From NCBI GenBank assembly GCA_008933995.1, contig WARS01000025.1, forward strand, positions 4,881,477 to 4,945,476: 64,000 nt of DNA, written 5' to 3'. The notes below the pieces were generated by a model. That model had not been told where the DNA came from and searched no databases. It worked only from the letters and a program-made list of their open reading frames with translations. The DNA comes from Datnioides undecimradiatus (lineage: Eukaryota; Chordata; Actinopteri; Lobotiformes; Datnioididae). Of the stretch, positions 22,801-35,500 are shown one piece after another (positions within the stretch are counted from its first letter, which is position 1; each line of letters opens with the position of its first letter). Both the position numbers and the translations under genes were made by a program.

Positions 22801-25459
22801 AAGCTCATCGCTGATCTGGGCAGCTCAGTTATCACTAATCTGGGCTTCAGGGATAACTGGATCTTTGTAGGAGGGAAAGGCATCAAAACGAAGAGTCCAT
22901 TTGAGCAGGTAACATAACCCACAAATATCTCCCTTAAATTAACATCACAACTGTATCCTGGTTTTTATTGTACAACTCTAAATATGTCAGTTTAAGGGAA
23001 CTCTTAATTCTTAAATCAGCCTTAGATTTAATAAACTAATAACGTTTGTACTACCAGCAACAACAACTCCACAGCACAGTAGCCCAAGAGTGAAGTATGA
23101 ATGTTCAGCTGAAATAAAGAGCTCCCCTCAAAGAGCTCTTAGAGCAACTGAAATCAATTATCTTTTTACCTGCAATCTCATTTAAACTGGTTCAGACAGG
23201 CTGTTGAGTTTGTCGTGATTATGGGCTAAAGAGTACTTATGTGAGTATGTAACTCGATATACCTGCATATCTGTTCATATGTGTTCATAAACACATGCCT
23301 TAACAACTCAAGAAACATCTAAATAATGCAGTTACATTAAATAATAAACTTAATAAACAATAAACAGTATAATAAGTCCCATCAGGAGTCTTAAATGTAA
23401 CTCAGGTTGTGTACCACACTCTGCATTGTTGAGATTGGACAATATGTGTCACAGATTTTTGCACAGACACAGAACCGCAACAGTGCTTCCAATTAAAAGA
23501 TGAAACGTAAATAAATAAATAAATTAACATAATGAGGATCTTGTATCGAGTTAGATCTGCAATCTCCAGTTGCAGTAATGGATGAATGTGTTTAAAAGCT
23601 TCTAAGACGCCCAAGTAAAGCAGTTTGTAATGCTTTTCCAGAGTTAGCGTGACAGCAACTGTTTGCAACTGCCATTACCTGTCAGCTATGCTAAGGGTTT
23701 GACGGCAAAAGTGCGGCGTTCGCATCACAAAGTAAACTACCAGGAACTGCGCTCGGCCACTGCAGCTGCGTGTTTGTAAAAAGCTGACCCTGGCTCATCT
23801 CTTTCGCCTTTGTGTTGAGTCCTTTGTGTTGGCACCTCTGCTGCGCCGATAGATTGGATTCATTCATTCATAGATCAGAACACTGAGAGTATTTATTTTT
23901 CTTAAGTCAACCTGTACTGCCTTTATCCCCCATGCACGCACCTGCCCTCAAATTCATAACAGTTACTACAGGGATTTGCAGGTTGAGCAAGCCCTGGTAC
24001 ATACCACCCAGGCCTTAAATACATTGTTCTGCCAGCCATGTAAGACTACAGGCGCGCACAAAGGCTTTGTGTAATCTAGTGTAATCTGTATGCTACTAAA
24101 CACCTACGATTCACAAGCCTCTCTTTACTCATCGGTCTTCGTATTTGCTTATCAGATTACTAAACAGCCCAACCTGGTTTGTGTGACTTGCAGAGCTGTA
24201 AAAACAGTTTCTATCTGTCAGTACCGCCACATGTGTCAGAGGATTCACGCACACTCACAAGAAGCTACAACCTACCGCCGTTGGCTTGTCTGATAGGATC
24301 CTGTATCCATTGGTTAAGCAGGGGGTAAAAGTTAACCATTGGCATAGCTACATTATCAAACAGCCAATAATGCATTAAAGGCAGGTAAACCTTGACTGTA
24401 ATGAAGCTGCCTTGTTGCCTTGACGTGATTGGCTCATTACATTCCATGGACACGCAGTAAACACCTTTTCACTTGCCACAGGAGTCACATATTTCACAAG
24501 AATGCCATGACCTGCTTCTGATGGCTTGTCTGACTGGATTAGAATAGGGCTGGGCTGAGGTTGGACTTGTTTTAGTGCATCAGTGTGTTTTCAAATGAGA
24601 CAAAACCATTCAAAGAGATGTTTAGTTTATGCTGATGTTTAGTAAAAATTCGTAACATCTGAGCTGAGGAGGATCTGAGCTATGAATGAACTATAAACCA
24701 AGTTCTGACATTGTTGAAAGTTGCCGTTTGACACATGAAGCGCACAATGACAGATTGTCTCCCGTCAGACTCGTTCTCACCAACTGGAAGCATTCAGGTT
24801 CAGGCGAGGGGCGGTGAAGAGAAAAACGTGCGTGATGGTGTTTGAGCAGAGTGTTTTATGTTAAGCAGAGGAGGAAGACCTGTCATTGTTCTGTACAGGG
24901 CTTGTCTCACCTTTGACTCTGCTCATCAAAGACGCAAACCGCTGCTTGTTCTCTGTTTTACCAGTTTATGCTAAACAATGGCAAGTGGTGATGTAGGCGT
25001 GATCCAGCCATACTTGTTTGTACTGGTAACCAATTCAAAAAAGAAGAGTGAATAGTACAAAGTCGGCTACAAATCGATGTATCCTAACAGTAATGGTGTG
25101 TATGTAGCACTGTAATGGTAATACATAACCACTGGCATGGCTACATTATCAAACAGGGACTAATGTATTAATGTTAGATTATACCTTGGCCCTAATCAAG
25201 CTGACTTGTGTGTGTGTGTGAGACTACATTGGGTTTATCGCATGCTTAGCCAGGGCATCGAATGCTAATAATACTCCATGGGCACGTTAGCGAAGATAAA
25301 AACTCGCGTTGCATTGGGGCGGATCTTTAAACATAACATGAGTGTGTGTCCTGTGCTTGCCTCCTCCAGCACATAAAGAACAACGCAGACACCAACAAAT
25401 TTGAGGGATGGCCCGAGGTGTTGGAGATGGAAGGCTGCGTGCCTCAGAGGCAGGACTGA
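19897..25459 (+). CDS. fam3c: FAM3C / ILEI, secreted FAM3-family protein, 228 residues
   Basis: Coding exons: 19897-19912, 20033-20140, 20432-20458, 20760-20883, 21998-22056, 22419-22469, 22570-22654, 22782-22908, 25370-25459. Phases join cleanly at GT-AG sites. Human FAM3C is 227 residues. A hydrophobic signal or anchor segment covers residues 7-28. The FAM3 globular domain follows, with cysteines at 59, 65, 87 and 222 matching the two disulfides of the human protein (58-86, 64-221). Family hallmarks include [40 protein letters not shown] and [15 protein letters not shown]. The C-terminal half, especially KSPFEQHIKNN and [12 protein letters not shown], favours FAM3C over FAM3A. FAM3C is a secreted cytokine-like protein with a beta-beta-alpha fold, linked to epithelial-mesenchymal transition and retinal development. 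Odd: residue 186 is valine where human has the dimer-linking Cys185. The last intron is long (2.46 kb) and repeat-rich. Confidence 0.95.
22508..22532. repeat. CA microsatellite in fam3c intron 7
   Basis: A clean CA repeat inside an intron of exactly 100 bases (22470-22569). The same short intron ends in TG-rich sequence (GTGTGTATCTCTGTGTGTAG) that could pair with it and bring the two splice sites together. Confidence 0.9.
24241..25290. repeat. Diverged direct repeats in the last fam3c intron
   Basis: Two kinds of copy are visible. First, 24241-24300 and 24481-24540 match over about 60 bases at a spacing of 240 (both contain GGCTTGTCTGA followed by GGAT). Second, 24326-24460 and 25118-25285 match over more than 130 bases with gaps (both contain TACATTATCAAACAG and TCCATGG.CACG). 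No open frame or terminal inverted repeat is seen. This looks like a local segmental or satellite-like duplication, or two copies of an unnamed repeat. Confidence 0.7.
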
Positions 25460-26250
25460 TCCCAGCACTTGCGATCTTTGTCGACCCATTTGTTGTCTCC
25501 CACCTCCTCCTCCTGACACTTCTGTCGTCAAGAGACTTTTTAGTGATCGCGTTTCTTCGGGCTGAGAAAGGTCATTTTACAGCTCTAATCCCCAAAGTCT
25601 GTTTTTAATTCAGATTTATCTACTAGAACAACAACACTCCATTGGATGTTTGAGGGAAAGAGGAGCCCTGAGCAGGAAACTGAAGCTTGGACCTTCTTGC
25701 ACTCCTCCCTTTGTTTGGCTGCCATAAAATAGATGCTTATTGGGGCTTGCAGTTGTAATTAGTTAGTAGATGCACTGAGTAGAAGGGACTTACCTTTGAT
25801 TATTGGCATACTATCAGACTTAGCTGTGATAGTGTTGCATTGCACTGTTCTTGAGGGGAGCTGATGTCAGCCCAGATTTTTTTGAGGTGTGTGTGTGTGT
25901 GTGGGGGGGAATTTACACTACCTGTGCCCTGCCTTAATCACATTTATCTACTCTTTTTTTTTTGTTCCTTTTTTATTTTTACACATGACTTTGTGATTCC
26001 TTTTGATCCTTTCAGAGTTTATTTTGAGAATAGAATATTATTGTTATTTTTATTATTAACAGGGTTTTGAAGATGCTTCCTTTCATGATATTATAACCAA
26101 ATGTACCACAGTCACTGTGAAATTTGTAAATATGTGTTAAGAGGAGGGTCCAGATTTAAAAGGTCCAAATTTAATGAGCATTGTAATTAGTAATATAATT
26201 TCTTAAAATAAATGAGTGAGAATGAGAATAAATGTGTGGTTTAAATGTGT
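25460..26250 (+). other. fam3c: fam3c 3' untranslated region
   Basis: The AT-rich stretch after the stop codon runs to a pair of AATAAA signals at 26207-26212 and 26227-26232. A TG repeat lies near 25887-25902 and several T-runs follow. The end of the transcript is inferred from the paired signals. Confidence 0.65.
26207..26232 (+). terminator. fam3c tandem poly(A) signals
   Basis: Two AATAAA hexamers 20 bases apart, about 750 bases after the stop codon, followed by GT-rich text (GTGTGGTTTAAATGTGTT) of the kind found just after cleavage sites. Confidence 0.7.
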
Positions 26251-28849
26251 TACATCAAGTGGTAAGTTGTTATTTCTTTGCACTCCTTTGTAGCCCTGGA
26301 CACCTGTGGATCAAGTGAACACTCGGCCATTTACAAAGTGAAAAGCTTTACTTCAAGCAGTTGTGTTTTATGTGGCTGGCACGAAGTTAGTGACTAATAT
26401 GCACACACTTTATTGTAATTACAGTCCTGGTGAAGGTCCTCATGTTAGCCACTTGTGACTTGCTAGCTTATTTTTGGTTCTGTGATCCTTCAAAAGCAGA
26501 AAGGTGCAGAAAAGTCTCAATCACATTATTTATTTCCCGTTATTTATTTCTCTGCACTATTCAGAGGCAAGTTTTCATTTTTCCTTTACTTCTGAGTTAG
26601 GATTTGTTTTTAAAGCGCTAACAAGCAGCATTTTAATGATGCTAGTGCTAATGGCTGACACTGAGCAGCTAATTGGCAATCGAGCTAACCTTACACACCT
26701 GTGCTGTGTTTGTGATTGTCGTTTGTTTGCCACATAATTTAGCTTCCGCTCTTCATCATTTCCCATTAGTTTTTCCATCACGTGCCTGTGCGCCTGGGAT
26801 TGTAGTGTTGTGAAAACAGATCAGTGCCCTGAATATTCAGCTAGGCAGTCCTTGTGTGCTACATTTTGTTAATATCATCAATATGTTGCCTAATTTCCTA
26901 CATTTCTCATGTCAGATCTTCAGCAGAAATTCTTTATCTTTGACTTAGGATTATATTCATACACATTTAAAGCAGCAATGTCCTCCCCCCTCCTCTCAGC
27001 CTTTCTCTTTCTTTTCATGCTTGGAAAAACAATCTCAGTGGTCCGTATCCCCTTATTTAAATCCACTTCTGTCCTTTAGTCGACAGGCAGGGGGCGCCAT
27101 TGCCTCATTTAATTCAGCCCGTGTTTCGCTTGTGGCTTTTGTAGTACAGTATGTGCAGTACTTGTTGTGTTCCAAGTTATGGTTCAGTAACACATTAGTT
27201 TGAATATACGTCAGTTTCATGTTCCCGTAGTCAACGGCATCATCACCTGCTTGTCCTCTGTTGGACATGTTAGAAGCTGTATTTACACCAGTGTGTGTAA
27301 GTGTAAAAAGTGTAAAAGCAGTGTAAAAACATAAATGAGGCCTATTTTGATTATGAATTGGGTCATATTTAAACTAACATTTGACATCTGCCTATTGCAT
27401 AATTAAATGCTTGTCATGAGAGAACTGATCTGATATACGTGCTGTGTGTATCACAGGAGAGAGTGTGTGTGATTTAAAGGCCTGTTTGTGTCTTTTATGC
27501 TGTTTATGTTTGTACATGTGCTTTGGTTGTTTGCACGTTTACAGTTGACCGACTCTTCACCGGTGTTTTGCTGCACCACAACAGGACGGACTTGACGTGT
27601 GCGTCAACTGCACACGCAGCAACGGTATGCTTTATTTCTCCCTCCTCTGCAAATACTGTATTTACACTACACTAGGATTGTCCCTCTGCCAGTGGAGTGA
27701 CCTTCTGAGTTCCCCTAAACACAGAGCTCTTCCTTATTCCCAGTAAATGAAAAAAACACCGTGGTGCTCTCCCTCTGAGCTTCTCTGAGGCCCTCTGACA
27801 TCTCATACCCCCATGTGTGTTTATGCAACGTAGAGCATCTGTTTGGCAGCCGTTCCAGTGTTTATGTATTGTTTGTGCTTCGCGTTATAGATTCTATCAT
27901 GTGGCCTGTTATGCAGACCTTGCATATTAATATGTTACTGTGTGCGTACAGTCAGAAAGGTGCGCGCTTGCCTTCATAAGCGTATGTTTGTCAGTGCTCG
28001 TGTAGGCTGAGCCTCCTCTGAGCTCCTGTGTTCCTGCGCCATGAGATGAGCTGTGGGAGTGAGTCGTCTCCAGCTCTTCTTATATAAGACATGCTATATG
28101 ATGCATTATGTATGAACATAGAATATCTCCCATCGCATAAACTTCTAATGATGAGACATCTCGTGGGAGCCTGAGGGCAAAGCTGTATAAACACAGGGGG
28201 ACTACGAGGATAATGTGCTCTCACGAAACGAGAGGAGGGTATTTTTTTGTTTGTATAGAACAAGTTTTTCTCTTTCTCCCCCTCTGCTTGCTTCCCAAAA
28301 TAAATCTGCCTGCTAAACAAAGGTGCCTGCCTCTCAAAGAACCTCTGAAGAACTCATCTATTTCCCTGCTGCCTCGGTGTGACCTCCGACCCTTGACCTT
28401 TCACTCCATGACCAAGTCACTTTAGTGCTTCTCTCTGCGCCAAAACAAGCTTCAAAACATCTCTTATGTCTTCTACTCAGCACATAGCTTGTGATGAACA
28501 TGCATTTCCTGTCAACTCGGTCGCCCTGCTTCTGTGACTAAAACACACTCACTGTGTTAATTATATAATGCAGCAAACCGTATCTGTCACGGTGACTGTA
28601 AAGCGTACTCTACTACTACACAACAACACAGTCACAGACACTGATTTACACCCACCAAATGCCCCAGCCTTTACTCCAGCCACCCAGCTGGTCAAAACAC
28701 CTCTAAACGGCACTTTATCTGCTTCTGCACTAGAGGTTTACTTCTGCTTCTGGCCAGCAGAGGCAGCACTGAGCACAATCCAGCTTTCTCACTCCACTCA
28801 TTGAGTGGGGAGGAAATTTGCATATCATATGTTGATGCACAGGCTCCAG

Positions 28850-28954
28850 AGGTGAATTCCACCAATTTTTACACGTCAGCATCAGTTAACTTGTCTTAAA
28901 TTTGACTAAATAATCAATGGACAAGTTGCTTCACCACTTGAGCTACGGCCGCCC
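28850..28954 (-). mobile_element. Possible tRNA-derived SINE head
   Basis: Read on the minus strand from 28954 the sequence begins GGGCGGCCGTAGCTCAAGTG, like the start of many fish SINEs, with an A-box-like TAGCTCAAGTGG. A convincing B box does not follow, so it is either a decayed SINE or a chance match. The far end is not defined. Confidence 0.4.
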
Positions 28955-30401
28955 TGATAATAACCATAGTGACGTCATCAGGGTCATCTCCAATTGGGCT
29001 TGGAGATGGTATGGAGTTTGACAGATGTTTTTAGTAGGGTCTAAAAGAAGATGCTATTGAGATGCATCATGGGAATTATAGGATCCAGAGTTTTTGGAAC
29101 TGTCAGGATATTTATATACTAAAGTATAAATCTATTGGAATCAACGATTTAAGTCATGTTTTTATGTTTCTTTACAGACTCTCATGATGATATTCTTTTT
29201 TTTCTGGTCAAGTCCCTAAAAAGGCTTTTAAACTGTGTGAGTGGACAGTCATGAGAGTAATGTGAAATCTGTGGTCGTCAGTCTTCAACAACAGTCCTGT
29301 ACTGTACAATGATACAAGTCCAACAATGTACAATTTAAAGCTTTAAAGACCAAAAACAGCCAGTGTCACAATCCTGACAGTGACTAATATCCCACCCGAG
29401 ACAGATTAAGACCAAGATTAAATAAAAACAAATTCCCTCCGATGATTTTTTATCAAAACCTTCCCCTCTGATAGCCACCCAGGCTATAATATGTAGTGTA
29501 AAGGACCAGTGCTGCTGCTTTCCTTACATGAACAGTTATTTGTGAGTTCTGTATTGTCTAAAGGCTGCGACCACTCCCCTGATCTGCCTCTTATCTGATA
29601 CTGAACCCCAAACAAAGCCCAGCCCTCCTGTTTACACCCATATCTGCGTATTTACCCTTCCTTAAACCTTGTATCTGGGCCCTTTAACGTCCACATATCA
29701 ATTTGATTTACATAGCCTTAGACTTAACAATGTGTGCAGCATGCAACTATCTCAGTGCTAGCATGCTCTGATTAGCCTTTATGTCTGCAGCTCTGGATAG
29801 ACAGTTAACAGTGGCTAACAATGCTAATTTACCATTACAGGTAATGGAGTCCTAGTTTACAATGTGTTTTCAGTTAGCGCACATGCTAACTAGCCGATTA
29901 AAGCCAAGCTGTGAGTGTGGTCATTTCGCATTTGTATCATGCAAGGTGCGACACTGGCAAGGCAGCGACATTGTTGCATTACGGGTGTACAATTAATTGC
30001 AGACGCAACTCAATGAGCCACAGTTAGCACGGCTGCTTTAGCTTTGGGCTAAGCTTTTATGTTGGTAGGTGCTAAGCTAAGCTAATGGGGCGGCAACAGA
30101 GGTTAACCTTTAACAATGTTAAGTCTAATGCGATGGGGACTTGGCAACACAGAGTGACTTACGAGTGAAGACTGAGCAGAGTGATTTGTTTAAAACAGAA
30201 GATTGAGGAGGTAGGAATATATTGTGGGCATTGATCTGACAGAAATCCTGTTGTGCATCCCGGGAAGTGGCGTCTTAGCATCCACGCAGCTCTGCGGAGT
30301 TGCACCAAACCCCCCCATGACCACCACATGACCACACTCTCAACAATGACCTCACTGCCCTTGCTTTCCGCCCCACCTCCAATCCTATAATTGCCTCTCC
30401 A

Positions 30402-30427
30402 ACACACACGCACACACACACACACAC
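30402..30427. repeat. CA microsatellite
   Basis: Nearly perfect CA repeat with one CG interruption. Confidence 0.9.
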
Positions 30428-32224
30428 TGATCCAGACAGCTGTGTTTACACTCTGTGGGTCTGTGGGAACTTCCTGCTGACCTCAGCACAGACACACAAA
30501 ACACCACGCTGGACGCGAGACGCTCAGATGGATCGATAGCTGATCATATGGATCTTTTCACACAATCTGCTCAATCAGGGCAGACTTGACAGAACAAGCT
30601 GCTCAGAGAATCAGACAGAAGCCTCAAAAACAATTTTGCATGACTGAAAGTCGGCCCCACGTTCTGCTGCCTTGTTGCTGCCTTGTTGCTGCCTTGTTAT
30701 GATAGTGGACGTGTTGTTTTTCCTCTCGGGCTTTTATATAATCCCAAGAAGACTTTTTTTTTTCAGGGAAGCCTCAAAACCTAAATCAAGTTTTTACACT
30801 ATGACATGTGAAACAGCTCTAACCTTTTCACCCTCTCTAATGGCTAATGTGGCTCATACATGAGTACAGACACGGTCCCTCCGGTCTTGTCTTGTGTTAA
30901 ACAAAGGTCTCATTCATAGTCGTCACTCTGACTTTCTTCTACCTCTTGCTCAGGGTCAGGAAGCTGAGGTGGATCAGAGCGCTGCCGGTGAAAAACACAT
31001 CCCATATTTTTTGACACACTCCCATTCGGACCAGTGGAAACCACAAAACCAGTATTAGCACTACATCCCCCACATGTGCAAACACCTACCTCCCTTAAAC
31101 TGGTATTTTTCCAGGTGCAAACTTTTATTGTACTTATTCAGAGGATCATTTGTTGCATAGTAACAGCAGCACGTATTGCGCAGAAGCAAATGTCAAAAGT
31201 GAATATTATCTTTCTAAACAGCTGGATATTGTTTATGCAACTGAATATGCTGTCAGGCAGCACTATAACGTGACTACGATGTGATTACAGCACATGGGGA
31301 TGTGAAGTTTTATACGTAATATTAAGAAATGGTGCTGTGGGTGCTCAGCCAGAGGAACTGAATCAAAACCAACCTCTGCTGACATTTCATCTGTCAATTC
31401 CAGTCCAATAAACAGAAATAAAACACAACAATCAACAGACGCTGCATGAAAAACTGCAATTTGTCTGACGTTATTAAACGCACGTGAACAGTTTGACTTT
31501 AGATGTTTTAAAAGAAGCTGTATTGTGTGATCAGATCATAATTGGAAGCAGATATACTGTAGTCTGTACAGATCAGCACAATACATGCGATGTAAACATT
31601 GCCATATGTGCACACACACATTCCCCACAAAATGTATGTCCTCACTAATACCATATAAACATGAGCGCACGCATGCACTTACACTGTATATACACACACG
31701 TCTGTATCCACAAATAGTGCCCAGTGCTATGTTATATAAAATATAGTATATTTAACTCTTGAATTACTCTACAAAAGTGAGTTATATAAGCAAGTCTTTC
31801 AAAGCATCAGAAAATATTAAGAACTTTAGATAATAACAAGTCTTCTTCTGTGTATTAGTGCAGGATTTTGACTTTTAGCAAATCTGAATTTTGTTTTTCT
31901 ACCTATGTTTAAATGACCGACTGAGTGCAGACGTTTGAGCATATAAAAGCTGTCTGAAAGTATAAAGTTAACGTGACCACACAGTCTGTTTCATTCATTA
32001 TTCAACAGTGCGTCTACAGTCCAGACAACACTTTCCCCTACTTTCCCTGATTGCGCACTATTACTCCCAGAGTAAAGCAGAGTGAAGCTTTAGGGCATCG
32101 GTGCACTCGACACTCCATCTACTGTCTTGTTTGGATCACCAGGATTAAGTGGCTTGAATGACCATGTGCATTCATTTTTGTCCGGCTTGCTCCAGAGGCT
32201 ATGAAGAAAGAACAACTCCATCCA

Positions 32225-32535
32225 AGTTAATACGTGCAGCGACAATCCTCCACTTAAGTACAAGTACTATTATCACATCATAAAAATACGTAATTATAAA
32301 ATTGGCAGTAAAAACAACACTTAAGTATTGAAACATTATCTAGAAAAACTACTACTACCACTTCTGCCTAGCCTACGCTGGCCCTAAATAAAATTACATT
32401 GTACAGATAAATGATGCTGTGACGTAAAAGGCACTCCATTATCCTTAAAAATGTACTTTCTAGTACTGATACCTTAAATTTGTACTTAAATCTAGTTCTT
32501 GTGTGAATGCACCTAGTTACATCCCAACGCTGGAC
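32225..32535. mobile_element. Old fish element of the AAGTACATTTACT type
   Basis: The stretch holds CACTTAAGTACAAGTACTAT near its left end and ACCTAGTTACATCCCAACGC near its right end. Read in reverse the right end gives GCGTTGGGATGTAACTAGGT, which recalls the GTTGGG...TAACTA start of a common hAT-like non-autonomous fish family rich in 'aagtac' motifs. It is strongly diverged, and the boundaries and class are tentative. Confidence 0.45.
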
Positions 32536-35500
32536 ATGTGTTGCAGATGCATTACTGTTCTGATCAAATCAATGACTATTTAAAGAGTTATTACATGTTT
32601 ATATACAGTATTTGTCATATAAGAAGTATCAGAATGATTACATGCTTCATCACAGAGCCATGACTTTGCCAGATGGTATTCAGAGAGCAGCGGGAACACA
32701 AAATCATACTATATATTTCTGGCAAGCCAGCGCAGCCTTTTCCCATAAATACAGCCACCTCATAAATTTCACTGCATCAATTTGCATCTTTCATGCCCTT
32801 CGCTTCACAACACATACTTAAGTGCGGCATAACATAAAAACACAGGCCCAACTATAAACAGCGCGACTCTGAGCTGCTTGAATGTCATTCCAATGAGTTC
32901 ATGTCATCACACACGGTGTGTTTGGAGCCAAGAAATGACTTTCTGTTGTATAGAAGCATTTTAGGGCCCCGCGGGCAAGATTTTGCTTCTGGCCCCTGCT
33001 ACATACCTTAGACCAGTTTAACATCAGCTCTGAATAAAAGTGTTTAAATCACTTTTTGCTGTTGGCACCGTGTGCGTGAATGGAGACTGATCACCCTAAA
33101 CACTCAGAGTCATGTGAAATCCTAAAATTAAGTCAAGAATTCATTTATATTTCTGTTTATTTGTGTAAAGGACAAGTACATAGCTTGCGTCACTGCCTCA
33201 TACCACAGCATTTAAAGCTGCCCCTTGACTAATATTGTGTATTTAAAAAAAATATATATCAGGAAATCACATACAAAAACAAAATGAAACACAAATTTAT
33301 TTCAACAAAATCGCCATAAATTATCAGTAAATTAAGCAATCATTATGGAAACACACAGACGACAAAGGTAATAATAGACCAGACTACGAGTGCAAACAGA
33401 TTCAATACTGCCTCTTTAAAACCAAGGTGTTTATCAGATTTCTGAAATTTTTCATTGGTACACTGTACCATATTGTTGTTGTTGTTTTTTTAATTGCAGT
33501 GGACTTTGGATGGGATTATACTTTCCCAAAGCCTTATTTTAGAATCCTGAAGCCAGGGAATAATATGCTGAAAACTTATTTTTCTCATTTTCTGCAAAAG
33601 GAAAGCCAGAATTACCCATCTGCCTCATAAAACGTCCACTGTATGTTAACCGTAGCAACTGAAAATACTAAAAAAGACTGCACAACCCCAGAAAAACATC
33701 AACAGACTGAGCAAGCCCTTCCGATGAAAACAGCAGTCTGCAAGCATGCAGAGGTGGTTATTGTTAAACTTTGAACCAGTTTCTGCACCAGAAGCCTTGC
33801 ATGCAACCTCAGAAACATAATCATGCACAATGTGAAAACAAAGTGTGCAGGGGAGCCCTCCCCCTCCAGACAAGGGTGCGGTCCCTTGCCTTGGGTTGGC
33901 CCTGCCTCGTGGTTTGGCTGCAGACGATGTGTTATACGATGTCCATATGTGCAGATAGACCTGAATATATTGTCCCTTTTCAGCATTAGGTGCCCAATAA
34001 CAGTTCACATTGGCTGGTTTGAAACAAAAGAGGCACTTTTAATAGAGCCTTGACATATAATGTAATTTTACACTGAATCTGAGCCTATTTTCTACTTCAT
34101 ACAGTCAAGTGTAGGTTTCCAGTACAACCATGAAAAATTGCTTTAGCTGCGGGCTTGTAAAACTGTAACATCTCACTGTACTCCATTACTTCAGACCGGT
34201 TGTTTCACTGCGTAACTCCCAGGAAAAAATGCATCACATGCATCGCATCTTGTGACCATCTTTATCTGATCTGTACTGGAGGTCAAAGTGAAACTATTTT
34301 GAATTCACAGCTTCGGAAACAAGGTGCATTTGTGATCAACTCACAAAACAAACTAGAGAACGCGAGCCTCAAGGGAGCATGATTCATTCTGATGAGTATG
34401 TTGGAAGGATATCCTCTTGTTGTACCACTGCCTGCCTTCTTGGAGTGACATGGACGTTGTTATTGTCTTCTAATCCCTGCCTATACCTCATATGGGTGGA
34501 GGCACGATGATCAGATTACCATACAAGGTGTTAGAATGATTCTCTTTTTGCCTCACATGTTAAGAGACGCACTGTAATAAATACACTGCAGTGTATCGTG
34601 TGTGCCACACATATATTAAATGTGGTGTTACTTCCATGGCGGCTTGATTTTGTGGAAAACAGTTTTCCAGCAGACAAAATTAAATGGTTTCCACACGAGA
34701 GCTGTTTTGACTGGAACGACCTCAGAGTGGAGAGCAGGCTGAGCAAACAAAGTCCGCTGATGGCAGCCATGTTGCTTTACCATTTGTGCGCGCATACTTT
34801 GAGACCCTGCCAAGCCAACTGTATACGCTGTAGGTGACGCTATTTCACAGCTTCCCCCTCGCTGTACAAACGCGGGACTGTCCGCTGTGTGTTTTTGCTT
34901 CCATAAAAAGGATGCAGGTGTGTGGGTTTAACCTGCACATACACCTCATGGTATGACCCAACACACACAAACACACACATACACATATAGATCCTGTGAG
35001 AGCTGTGTTGCCTCACGCTCCCGGGTGAATCTTAGTAAAAAATAACTTCAGGCTGTTCTCAACCCTCAGGGCCTTTGAGTGTCAACAGGGCGTCATAACT
35101 CCATAGCCTGGAGTTGTTTTTATTGAATACGGTCGGTATTGGTGTCCAAGTGTACATGCATGCAAAAATACATACAAACACACACAAACTCTTGTTCATG
35201 CTTTGTTTCATGGAGGTGAACGCTGCATAATATGCAACCTTGTGCAAACACAGAACAAGCTGCACAGCTGCGCAGTTGGTCTAGATTATTTCTTTACATA
35301 TCATCCACACAGTGTATCTGTGCACACATGCCTCACTAAAAAGTGTATTTTAAACAAACAGCATTAGTCAGTACAGCTGACTTCCCTCTGAGTCACTCGT
35401 CAGATGTGGATGTTTTGTAGTAACGCCAGGACTGGAAGGTCACTGAACTTGCAGAGGGTGTTGCAATCTATTCCCTCAGGTGACCAATGAGAATCCAGAA

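Noticed and set aside
27585-27624. A 40-base stretch with AG before and GT after, reading as a cysteine-containing peptide in one frame
   Set aside because: It has the shape of a micro-exon, but I recognise no family in it and find no partner exons nearby. Short AG...GT intervals are common by chance.
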